Assembly (NCBI GenBank): GCA_964470055.1
Contig: CAYXZZ010000037.1
Location: 1-14,339, forward strand
From: JAEDES01 sp964470055
GTDB taxonomy: Bacteria; Bacillota_I; Bacilli_A; RF39; UBA660
Direction: 5' to 3'
DNA length: 14,339 nucleotides
A program made the position numbers and the translations under genes. Of the stretch, positions 1-5,757 are shown piece after piece. Positions within the stretch are counted from its first letter, which is position 1, and every line of letters begins with the position of its first letter. The notes under the pieces are model-generated. The model was not told the origin of the DNA. It saw nothing but the letters and a program-made list of their open reading frames with translations, and did no database searches.

Positions 1-52
1 ATAGTAAAAAAGCTTAAAATATGGTAAAATATTTAGTAGAGGTGAGTAACTT

Positions 53-1231
53 ATGAAATGTATTCTTATGAACAAAAACCAAGAAGTTTTAGTAGCAGAA
101 TATGATACAATAACAAAAGGTTTTAATAAACTTTATGAAGTAAAAAATATGGCCTTTGCTCCACTTATTTTACAGAATTTATATGAGAATACTAAAGAAG
201 ATATTAAGTTATTAGAACAATTAACTGAATGGTTTAAAGGTAGAGGTATTCCATCTTGGAGAGATGATTTGGATCTATTACTTGCTAAATTAAATATTTC
301 AACACCTACTGAGCTACTTGATAAAGCATTTGGCTTATCATTATCAGATCAATATTGGGTAAAACCCTATGAATCTAAAATAGAATATAAAGATATTAAC
401 TTTTTTGATCATGATTTTGAAGATTCAGAGTTTACAAGTGCTACTTTTTCTAACAATATGGATTCTAGTACAAAAATAAGTTTAATTTCACCAAATAATA
501 CAACTGATGGAAGATTAAAGAAAACTTGGATAATAGAAAATGGCAAAAGATATTTATTAAAAGGTGGCTATAAAAATGAAGTTATGCAACCATTTAATGA
601 AGTATTAGCTACTATGATTTGTAATCGTTTGGGATTTAAACATGTTCCCTATACAATAGATGTTGTTAAAGACAAAGTTGTTTCAAAGTGTGAATGTTTT
701 ATAGATAAAGATACTGAATTAGTAACAGCGTATCAAATATTACACAAAACTAAAGATAAAGATAATGCATATGAAACATACATTAAATTATTAGAAAATA
801 AAGGTATTGTTAATGCCCGATATGATTTAGAAAATATGTTTGTATTAGATTATATTATGTTAAATGAAGATAGACATTTAAACAATTTTGGTATTATTAG
901 AAATGTAGAAAATTTGAATTGGATAGGTACCGCGCCAATATTTGATACGGGACAATCTTTGAATATTTTGGATTATAACGATGAAGAATTAATAATCAAT
1001 GGAGATGGAAGATTTTTCTATACTGTAGGGAATTTTGATTCTATTATAAATTATATAAAAGATATAGAAAGATTTGATTTATCTAAACTTGATGGTATAT
1101 GTGAGGAATTTGATGAATTATTACACAAATATCAAGACATTACTAAAATGACAGATAGAAGAATAAATAAAATATGCACATTATTATTTAGCAGAATTAA
1201 TAAATTAAAAAAAATAATTGATTCTAAATAA
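53..1231 (+). CDS. HipA-like serine/threonine kinase-fold protein
   Basis: A 392-aa protein whose C-terminal two thirds resemble the HipA kinase fold. Seen directly: an ATP-site-like stretch with SPNNTTDGRLKK (146-157) and the lysine K170 in RYLLKGG; a catalytic loop LNEDRHLNNFG (270-280) with D273, R274, H275 and N278; and a metal-binding FDTGQSL (297-303) with D298. All key kinase positions look intact. Residues 60-125 (SWRDDLDLLL, then GLSLSDQYWVKP) match the N-terminal part I associate with HipA-like proteins of Firmicutes accessory regions. Canonical HipA is a toxin kinase paired with the HTH antitoxin HipB; no HipB-like gene lies in the 52 bp upstream, so any partner would be outside the window or absent. 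The ATG is preceded by GAGGTGAG at good spacing, and TAAAAT at 25-30 may be a -10 box. Codons are A-rich. Toxin function is inference. Confidence 0.8.
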   Translation: MKCILMNKNQEVLVAEYDTITKGFNKLYEVKNMAFAPLILQNLYENTKEDIKLLEQLTEWFKGRGIPSWRDDLDLLLAKLNISTPTELLDKAFGLSLSDQYWVKPYESKIEYKDINFFDHDFEDSEFTSATFSNNMDSSTKISLISPNNTTDGRLKKTWIIENGKRYLLKGGYKNEVMQPFNEVLATMICNRLGFKHVPYTIDVVKDKVVSKCECFIDKDTELVTAYQILHKTKDKDNAYETYIKLLENKGIVNARYDLENMFVLDYIMLNEDRHLNNFGIIRNVENLNWIGTAPIFDTGQSLNILDYNDEELIINGDGRFFYTVGNFDSIINYIKDIERFDLSKLDGICEEFDELLHKYQDITKMTDRRINKICTLLFSRINKLKKIIDSK

Positions 1232-1243
1232 GAGACATTGTAA

Positions 1244-1375
1244 AAACTGGGTAACTACGTTATAATTGATATATCAAATGTTAATGAGTATGGTATGCAG
1301 TGTTCTGTTAGAGAATGCGCCATTAAGATATTTAGTGAGGCTGAAAATTCAGTTTCGCTTTTTTCTTTGTTTTAA
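1244..1375 (+). other. Short open stretch, possible coding remnant
   Basis: A 43-codon open stretch with no early ATG, running from just after an in-frame TAA at 1241 to a TAA at 1373-1375. The translation begins KLGNYVIIDISNVNEYGM, which reads like protein, but it has no ribosome binding site and the terminator hairpin at 1334-1359 lies inside it. It may be the tail of a degraded gene or chance. Confidence 0.15.
1334..1372 (+). terminator. Rho-independent terminator after the HipA-like gene
   Basis: A 12-bp stem (1334-1345 with 1348-1359, three G-T pairs) closed over an AA loop, followed by a T-rich run TTTTTCTTTGTTT. It lies about 100 bp after the stop codon at 1231. Confidence 0.8.
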
Positions 1376-1492
1376 AGGGATTTTTAAGTGTTCGGTTTGA
1401 ATAGGGTACATGTCTGGGTATGTGAAAGATGTTAAAAAGAAACTGAAATTGATATTTTTTAAAATTCACAAATAATGGAAAGGTTAGATTGT

Positions 1493-1551
1493 GGTCAAAA
1501 ATTGGTCATAAAGAAGTCAAATCGAGGTCATTTTTAGGTCAAAAAAAGTCA
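1493..1551 (+). promoter_or_regulatory. Six RGTCA direct repeats phased at 11 bp
   Basis: GGTCA or AGTCA begins at 1493, 1504, 1515, 1526, 1537 and 1547, giving steps of 11, 11, 11, 11 and 10 bp, all on one face of the helix. Such phased direct repeats are typical of OmpR/PhoB-family activator sites. The last two copies (GGTCAAA, 3 bp, AGTCAAG) also come within one base of the CtsR operator consensus RGTCAAA-NAN-RGTCAAA. An extended -10 (TGTGATAAT, 1577-1585) lies 25 bp downstream with no good -35, so the array would end near -41, a usual position for an activator. The target gene is unclear. Confidence 0.55.
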
Positions 1552-1576
1552 AGAAAACTGGATTCGCTGAAAATTG

Positions 1577-1585
1577 TGTGATAAT
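1577..1585 (+). promoter_or_regulatory. Candidate extended -10 downstream of the RGTCA array
   Basis: TGT followed by GATAAT gives an extended -10 with five of six matches to TATAAT. The -35 position (about 1557-1562, ACTGGA or CTGGAT) is poor, which fits an activator-dependent promoter. No convincing gene follows before 1994. Confidence 0.35.
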
Positions 1586-1993
1586 GTGTAGTAGAAATCT
1601 CATCCTGGGCGGCTTCTATTATGCTCACAACACGCTTCATTGTGAAATTTGCTCGAGTTTTCGCGTTTAATAAAAACTTATCTAATACCTTAACTAATCT
1701 TGACAAATAAAACTATTACTAAAAATAATACAGTACTTAATTTAAGTGTTAAAACATTAAATAATATCAAAGAAAGATAGTTATAAACAAAAGTTGTTGA
1801 TAAGCACTATCTTTTGATAGGAATATTACCATTTTTATTATTGACATTTAAAAATTGAGACATTTAGTATATAATGGAATTGTAAGTGTTAATCTGAATC
1901 CAACAAATACAGACTTAAAAGAACAAGCAGGGTCTGTTTTAACAAAGAAACTAACTTCAGCAAGAAATTAATGAAATAAATTCAGAGGTTAAA
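1586..1993. other. Gene-poor stretch with hairpins; no solid gene seen
   Basis: From about 1586 to 1672 the DNA is visibly richer in G and C than its surroundings, suggesting imported or remnant sequence. It contains the inverted pair TCACAA (1625-1630) and TTGTGA (1640-1645). Further on there is a long-armed hairpin with AAAGATAG (1773-1780) pairing CTATCTTT (1807-1814), extendable past a small bulge to 1765-1819. ACAGAC (1909-1914) pairs GTCTGT (1932-1937) in the leader of the next gene. A 33-codon minus-strand ORF starting at about 1640 begins MKRVVSIIEAAQDE but has no clear ribosome binding site. Confidence 0.4.
1841..1875 (+). promoter_or_regulatory. Candidate promoter for the 1994 gene
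   Basis: A perfect TTGACA at 1841-1846 is followed after 18 bp by TAGTAT (1865-1870), which runs directly into TATAAT (1870-1875). The second hexamer alone would give a spacer of 23 bp, too long, so the exact -10 is uncertain. It leaves a leader of about 110 nt. Confidence 0.5.
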
Positions 1994-2224
1994 ATGGCAA
2001 AAAGTTTAGATGTAGCAATTAAGATTTTAGAAGAGTCTATTGAACGAGGAAAAAGTAATCTAGAATATTATATGGATATTATTAAACTTCATAAATTAAT
2101 GTATTTAGGATATTGTAGTTTAAGCTATCTATATGAACTAGAATTATTTGAAGAGGAAATTACAGCAAATGTGGAAGAACCATATATTGAAGGATTAAAT
2201 TCTATGCTAGCAATGTGTTGTTAA
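1994..2224 (+). CDS. Small protein resembling the N-terminal half of a Panacea (DUF4065) antitoxin
   Basis: 76 aa. The start MAKSLDVAIKILEE and the block IIKLHKLMYLGYCSLSYLYE followed by ELFEEEI resemble the opening of Panacea/DUF4065 proteins (typically a 'VAxYIL' helix, a 'KLQKLLYYAQG' helix, then 'PLFDEPIEAW'). Panacea domains usually run 100-150 residues and carry a GPV motif; here the corresponding part reads ANVEEPYIEGL and the protein ends at MLAMCC, so it is short or truncated. The ATG has AGAGGT 5 bp upstream. It is followed after 1 bp by another open frame. The assignment rests on pattern memory only; if right, it would be the neutralising partner of an adjacent toxin. Confidence 0.5.
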   Translation: MAKSLDVAIKILEESIERGKSNLEYYMDIIKLHKLMYLGYCSLSYLYELELFEEEITANVEEPYIEGLNSMLAMCC

Positions 2225-2225
2225 T

Positions 2226-2678
2226 TTGGCTTATTTATTTTATGTTAATCATTCTGTGAAAACTACATTTGCAGTACAACAGGTTGCTAGTTGGTTAAGT
2301 GCTTTTAATAATCAAAAGTATAAATTAATTAATGAAGCCAAGGATGAAGAAGTTGATATTTTAAGAAGAAAATATATTGCGGCTTTTGAATGTGTAGATG
2401 CATTTTTGACTAAACTTCAAAATTGGTTAACTACAGAAAATAAAACAATTAATGAATTGGTAATGAAGAAAGTTAAAGATACGTCTTTTACAGATTTATT
2501 ATGTTTATATTATTTATTAAAAGATATTGGTTCAGCAAAGTTGATTAATAATTCGATACATATTTATGATTTAATACATGCTTTTTTTAAAAACAGTTTT
2601 GATCATAATTTGAAGAGAAGAGAAAAATTGGAAAGTATAGTTGATTTTCAAAATAAATTGAGTTTTTCAAAATCGTAA
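2226..2678 (+). CDS. Unknown helical protein, possibly translationally coupled or a remnant
   Basis: I do not recognise this 150-aa frame. It reads as mostly alpha-helical, with charged and aromatic residues (LRRKYIAAFECVDAFLTKLQ, then LLCLYYLLKDIG) and a basic C-terminus. The only early start is the TTG at 2226, one base after the preceding TAA; there is no ribosome binding site close to it, so expression would need coupling to the 1994 gene or a frameshift. The frame is open only from 2211, so it could be the tail of a larger gene joined by a deletion. If the 1994 gene is a Panacea antitoxin, this is the position where a partner toxin would lie, but no toxin motif is visible. A terminator follows at 2701. 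Confidence 0.45.
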   Translation: MAYLFYVNHSVKTTFAVQQVASWLSAFNNQKYKLINEAKDEEVDILRRKYIAAFECVDAFLTKLQNWLTTENKTINELVMKKVKDTSFTDLLCLYYLLKDIGSAKLINNSIHIYDLIHAFFKNSFDHNLKRREKLESIVDFQNKLSFSKS

Positions 2679-2700
2679 TTTGATGATTGAAAAAATGTTT

Positions 2701-2729
2701 AGAGGTGAAACGTATGATTTCACTTTTTT
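2701..2729 (+). terminator. Terminator between the unknown gene and the DUF5662 gene
   Basis: GGTGAAA pairs with TTTCACT around a 7-nt loop (outer A-T/G-T pairs extend the stem to 2701-2727), and the T run begins inside the 3' arm (2724-2729). Confidence 0.75.
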
Positions 2730-2738
2730 GCTTCGGAG

Positions 2739-2747
2739 TGGTATAAT
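2739..2747 (+). promoter_or_regulatory. Extended -10 promoter of the DUF5662-nucleotidyltransferase pair
   Basis: TGG directly followed by a perfect TATAAT. The -35 would fall in the terminator's 3' arm (about TTCACT), so the extended -10 probably carries recognition. It is 20 bp from the start codon. Confidence 0.65.
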
Positions 2748-2766
2748 TAAAATTAGGTGATGTAGG

Positions 2767-3327
2767 GTGAAAAATAAAGAATATAAAGTTACGGTTTCTA
2801 AATTTTTTAAACATTTACATTTAGTAAATAGACATAGATTTAAAGTATTTTGTTTGTGCTGTAGAGCAGGAGAACCTTGGAGGGGATTACTTCATGATTT
2901 GTCAAAGTATTCTTTTGAAGAGTTTTGGGAAGGGGTTAAATATTATGAAGGTAGTTATAGCCCGATAAGAAATTGTAAAATTGAAAATGGTTATTCTAAA
3001 GCATGGCTTCATCATATAGGGAGAAATAAGCATCATTATGAGTATTGGTATGACTATAATGCGGAGATTCCGTCTCCAATTATGCCGTATAAATATTTTG
3101 TCGAGATGGTTTGTGATAGTTTGGCAGCAGGAATGATTTATCAAGGGAAGAATTGGAATGATGAATATCAATTAGGTTATTGGTTAAGGGCTAGAGAAAA
3201 AGCAAAGATTCATCCAAAGATGGATAAGTTACTTACAAAAGTTTATACTGATGTTTCTAAAAAAGGATTGAAAGTAGTTTTAAAAAAAGAATATTTAAAA
3301 GATTTATATAATAGATACACAAAGTAG
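2767..3327 (+). CDS. DUF5662 family protein
   Basis: 186 aa, GTG start with AGGTGA 6 bp upstream. The pattern is that of DUF5662, an uncharacterised Firmicutes family: an N-terminal KFFKHLHLVNRHRFKVF, then AGEPWRGLLHDLSKYSFEEF (34-53), SPIRN, GYSKAWLHHIGRNKHHYEYW (75-94) and a long C-terminal helical part. H43-D44, H82-H83, H89-H90 and D117 are placed like metal ligands of an HD-type helical domain; this is inference, and the enzyme activity, if any, is unknown. The next gene starts 9 bases after the stop, with its ribosome binding site overlapping this stop codon, so the two are probably co-transcribed. The coding strand is G/T-rich like its downstream neighbours and unlike the A-rich genes on the left. 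Confidence 0.85.
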   Translation: MKNKEYKVTVSKFFKHLHLVNRHRFKVFCLCCRAGEPWRGLLHDLSKYSFEEFWEGVKYYEGSYSPIRNCKIENGYSKAWLHHIGRNKHHYEYWYDYNAEIPSPIMPYKYFVEMVCDSLAAGMIYQGKNWNDEYQLGYWLRAREKAKIHPKMDKLLTKVYTDVSKKGLKVVLKKEYLKDLYNRYTK

Positions 3328-3335
3328 GTGAATTA

Positions 3336-3941
3336 ATGATTCAAGGTGTAAATAAACCGATTGACGAGCAATTGGTTGTTTTAGAAAAGATTTTAAGTCG
3401 GAATGAAAAACTTATGGAAGTATTAAAGATATTAGAGAAATATGCAGAAAATAATTCTAATTTTAAAAACTATTATTTGGGTGCTGGAGGAGTTAATCAA
3501 ACTGTTTTTAATTATTATCATGGGAAGGATTTAAATTATGGAATAAAGGATTTTGATATTGTTTACTATGATAAAGATGAAAGTTGGGAAGCAGAAGATG
3601 TTATTATAAAAGAATTAAGTGAGAAACTAAAGGGGATTGATGTAGAGTTTGATATAAAGAATCAGTCTCGAGTATATATTTGGTATAAAGAAAAATATGG
3701 TGTTGAAAGAGTTCCTTACAGTAGTGTTGAAGATTCCATTGCGAGTTGGGGAGCAACTATTACTTGTATTGGTGTAAGACTTGAGAAAGGAAAACTTAAA
3801 GTATATTGTCCATATGGACTGAATGATATTTTTTCAATGACTGTTAGACCAGTAAAGAAAGAATTTACAAAAGTACAGTATGAGACAAGGGCGAAACGCT
3901 GGAAAGATAAATGGCCATTATTAACGATTAAGGAATGGTAG
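3336..3941 (+). CDS. Nucleotidyltransferase family protein (NTP_transf_6/DUF925 type)
   Basis: 201 aa, resembling the PF06042-type nucleotidyltransferase-fold proteins. Visible motifs: LGAGGVNQTVFNY (48-60) with the glycine-rich turn, KDFDIVYYD (71-79) giving the D72-x-D74 metal pair, and IDVEFDIKNQSRVYIWY (101-117) with a third acidic strand. The C-terminal part has SVEDSIASW, TCIGVRL, YGLNDIFSMTVRP and a WPLLTI ending typical of the family. The length is normal. The substrate is not known for the family; nucleotide transfer is inferred from fold. ATG at 3336 is preceded by AGGTGA that overlaps the stop of the DUF5662 gene, so translation is likely coupled. No terminator is obvious right after it; a 9-bp inverted repeat lies at 3944-4005. 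Confidence 0.87.
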   Translation: MIQGVNKPIDEQLVVLEKILSRNEKLMEVLKILEKYAENNSNFKNYYLGAGGVNQTVFNYYHGKDLNYGIKDFDIVYYDKDESWEAEDVIIKELSEKLKGIDVEFDIKNQSRVYIWYKEKYGVERVPYSSVEDSIASWGATITCIGVRLEKGKLKVYCPYGLNDIFSMTVRPVKKEFTKVQYETRAKRWKDKWPLLTIKEW

Positions 3942-3943
3942 GA

Positions 3944-4005
3944 TTATAGTTTAAAATGCTTATTATGGAGTAAATGGAAATTATTCAAGTTTAATAAAAC
4001 TATAA
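3944..4005. repeat. 9-bp perfect inverted repeat after the nucleotidyltransferase gene
   Basis: TTATAGTTT (3944-3952) and AAACTATAA (3997-4005) are perfect complements separated by 44 bp. No T run follows, so it is not a standard terminator; it may mark an old insertion or form an RNA hairpin at the 3' end of the operon. Confidence 0.45.
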
Positions 4006-4085
4006 ATATTTAAAATATACTTGGTATTATACTTTAAGAAAATGAGGGCAAAAGAACAAGATAAAATATTTAGATTATCTAAGAA

Positions 4086-4106
4086 TGGAATTACTTAGAA
4101 ATTCCA
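4086..4106 (+). other. Small hairpin upstream of the intron remnant
   Basis: TGGAATT (4086-4092) pairs perfectly with AATTCCA (4100-4106) around a 7-nt loop. It could belong to a degraded group II intron domain IV or be unrelated. Apart from this, 4006-4149 shows no gene. Confidence 0.35.
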
Positions 4107-4149
4107 ATGCTTAAGAGATGTTAATAATTTTAAATAAAGATTATATGAA

Positions 4150-4252
4150 GAGCCGTATGCGGTAAATCTGCACCGGTTCTGTGAGGGACGACAGACTTCC
4201 TCTCACTAGTGAAAGAAATGGAGGTGTAGTCGAGTCATCTACTCGACGGGAT
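4150..4252 (+). mobile_element. Group II intron 3' remnant (domain V and following hairpins)
   Basis: The 30 nt at 4150-4179 read GAGCCGTATGCGG, a short A-rich loop, CTGCAC and CGGTTC, followed by TGTGAGGG. This is the signature of bacterial group II intron domain V. Compared with the usual form (GCACGTACGGTTC on the 3' side), about 3 nt (GTA) are missing, so catalytic competence is doubtful. It is followed by GTGAG...CTCAC (4181-4206) and GTCGAGT/ACTCGAC (4229-4235 with 4241-4247), which could be domain VI-like. The 3' end would lie near GGGAT at 4248-4252. No reverse transcriptase and no room for domains I-III are present upstream (only about 210 bp back to the previous gene), so this is a remnant. 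Exact ends are inference. Confidence 0.7.
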
Positions 4253-4256
4253 TTGT

Positions 4257-4844
4257 ATGAAGGTTAATATTAAAGAAAAGCATTGTAGTAATTGTGGAGC
4301 CCCTTTAACGACGGAGATTTGTCCTTATTGTTATGTGGCTACTGGTCTTGATACTGAATATGCTGATATGGAATATCCTGTTATAGAATGTAAGGAAGCG
4401 GTTATTAATTTTTGGAATGTTGGTTTTCCGATGATTTTTGCGTTTGCTTTTGGATTTGGGGCATTTATGTTTAGTTTTCCTATTTTTTTAATTGGTAGTG
4501 ATGACTCTATGAATTATTTATTTTTAGGAGTTGGTATATTTATTGGGTTATTAGGAATATTGGCTTTTGTTATTGCTATGATTCCAACTAGCAGATATAT
4601 TTTCATTGAATTGCGTGGTAAGAAAATAGATGCTACTGTATATGGATATATGAATGATAATTTATTGATTAATGGTATGCCTGCACAAATAGTTAAATTA
4701 TTAGTTAGCACTAATGATGGTTTGAAATTTATTTTGTATCAGTTGGGTGATGTTAAGCAACCATTTAAAATTAATAGTAAAATTGAATTAAAGGTTTATA
4801 AAGACATATTTTTGATTGAAAATAAAAAGCAATATTATTTTTAA
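4257..4844 (+). CDS. Zinc-ribbon membrane protein with a DUF3592-like C-terminal domain
   Basis: 195 aa. An N-terminal zinc ribbon has C10-x2-C13 and C22-x2-C25. Two hydrophobic segments at about 55-79 and 87-109 are transmembrane helices, giving both ends on the same side. The C-terminal 75 residues (GKKIDATVYGYM..., ending LKVYKDIFLIEN) look beta-rich and resemble DUF3592-type domains; function unknown. The start is uncertain: only CGGGA lies upstream of ATG 4257, and the frame is open back to 4230 inside the intron remnant. The intron seems to have landed in the leader, so the original promoter may have been displaced. No other promoter is obvious nearby. A terminator overlaps the stop codon. 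Confidence 0.75.
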   Translation: MKVNIKEKHCSNCGAPLTTEICPYCYVATGLDTEYADMEYPVIECKEAVINFWNVGFPMIFAFAFGFGAFMFSFPIFLIGSDDSMNYLFLGVGIFIGLLGILAFVIAMIPTSRYIFIELRGKKIDATVYGYMNDNLLINGMPAQIVKLLVSTNDGLKFILYQLGDVKQPFKINSKIELKVYKDIFLIENKKQYYF

Positions 4845-4864
4845 GGACAGATATGTCTTTTTTT
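4843..4864 (+). terminator. Terminator overlapping the stop of the zinc-ribbon gene
   Basis: AAGGACA pairs with TGTCTTT around the tetraloop GATA, followed by a run of T to 4864. The first two A bases are part of the TAA stop. Confidence 0.8.
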
Positions 4865-4911
4865 GATTATTTAAAAAATTTGTGAAAATATTTTATATTG
4901 GTTTTTAGGCA

Positions 4912-4920
4912 TGTTATAAT
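4912..4920 (+). promoter_or_regulatory. Extended -10 promoter of the 4936 gene
   Basis: TGT followed by a perfect TATAAT; a weak -35 (TTTATA) lies 17 bp upstream at 4892-4897. The start codon is 16 bp downstream with GGTGAT as its ribosome binding site. Confidence 0.65.
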
Positions 4921-4935
4921 AGTTTTGGTGATGAT

Positions 4936-5757
4936 ATGAGGGGTTTAAAGTTTATTGGTTTACTTATAAGTAAGTTAGGATTATCTATTGGAGTTATGTG
5001 TTTGTTGTTATCTTATTCGTTGAATGGATTTATTAATGGTGGAGTTACTTCTGTTTTAGTTAATAATCCTATGACGGTAGAGATATTTGAAACTTCTGGT
5101 ATTGATACTGAAAAAGTTCAGGAATTTGTGGAAAGTGAAGAGATACAGGTTTTAATTGATAAATATGTTAATCCACTTTTGGAGGGGAATGTTGATATTA
5201 GTAGTGTAAATATAGGATATGATTTATTGGAGTTTATTAGGGAAAACAGAGAAAAGATTGAGTCTGTAACTGGTGCAGAACTTCCGATGGAAGATATAGA
5301 AGTTTGTTTGCAGGGTGAAGAGATAGAACAAATTAATGAGGCTTATAAGGAAGCAGCGGTTCAAATTCAAGATAGTGTTCCAACAGAGGTTAAAGAAACT
5401 GTTAGTGGTGTGAGATATTTCTTTAGTGAAGAGTTTAGAAACATTATGTTAATTGTTAGTGTTGTGGGTTTAATACTTACAGCATTACTACAATGGTCAC
5501 CATATATTTGGATTAGAACTTTGGGTAATACACTTACTTGGTGTGGCGCATTGGTTGTTGTATTTGGAAGTTTAGTAAGCATTTTACTATCTGGAATGTT
5601 TGCTGAGGCTGGTATGAGTGTTAACTTTACTAAATGTCTTTATAGTTCATTAATTGTTTTTGGAATTGGAGTTGTTCTATTAATAGTTTATGGAATTATA
5701 AAAAAACTAGTTGGAAAGAGAGCAAAGGTAAATGAAGTATCCCAAATGGCTAACTAA
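4936..5757 (+). CDS. Four-pass membrane protein with a large extracytoplasmic domain, unknown function
   Basis: 273 aa, not recognised. One N-terminal hydrophobic helix (about 5-28) is followed by a soluble acidic region (30-165, rich in E and D, with VQEFVESEEIQVLIDKYVNP and predicted helices), then three helices at about 168-187, 199-222 and 236-257, and a basic tail KKLVGKRAK. If the basic N- and C-termini are inside, residues 30-165 lie outside the membrane. ATG 4936 has GGTGAT 3 bp upstream. The last 26 bases overlap the start of the LD-carboxypeptidase-like gene, so the two are translationally coupled and may act together at the envelope; that link is inference. Confidence 0.75.
   Translation: MRGLKFIGLLISKLGLSIGVMCLLLSYSLNGFINGGVTSVLVNNPMTVEIFETSGIDTEKVQEFVESEEIQVLIDKYVNPLLEGNVDISSVNIGYDLLEFIRENREKIESVTGAELPMEDIEVCLQGEEIEQINEAYKEAAVQIQDSVPTEVKETVSGVRYFFSEEFRNIMLIVSVVGLILTALLQWSPYIWIRTLGNTLTWCGALVVVFGSLVSILLSGMFAEAGMSVNFTKCLYSSLIVFGIGVVLLIVYGIIKKLVGKRAKVNEVSQMAN

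Noticed and set aside
1493..1551. CRISPR array or plasmid iterons
   Set aside because: Only a 5-bp core repeats at 11-bp steps with no conserved 20-40 bp repeat and no spacers, so not CRISPR; no replication protein gene is nearby to support iterons.
1994..2678. A single gene joined by a programmed frameshift
   Set aside because: No slippery sequence is visible at the junction, and the second frame does not continue the Panacea pattern; kept as two entries.
2587..3171. Minus-strand open frames at 2587-2814 and 2902-3171
   Set aside because: They overlap well-supported plus-strand genes, have low-complexity Phe/Ile-rich translations and no ribosome binding sites; they are shadows.
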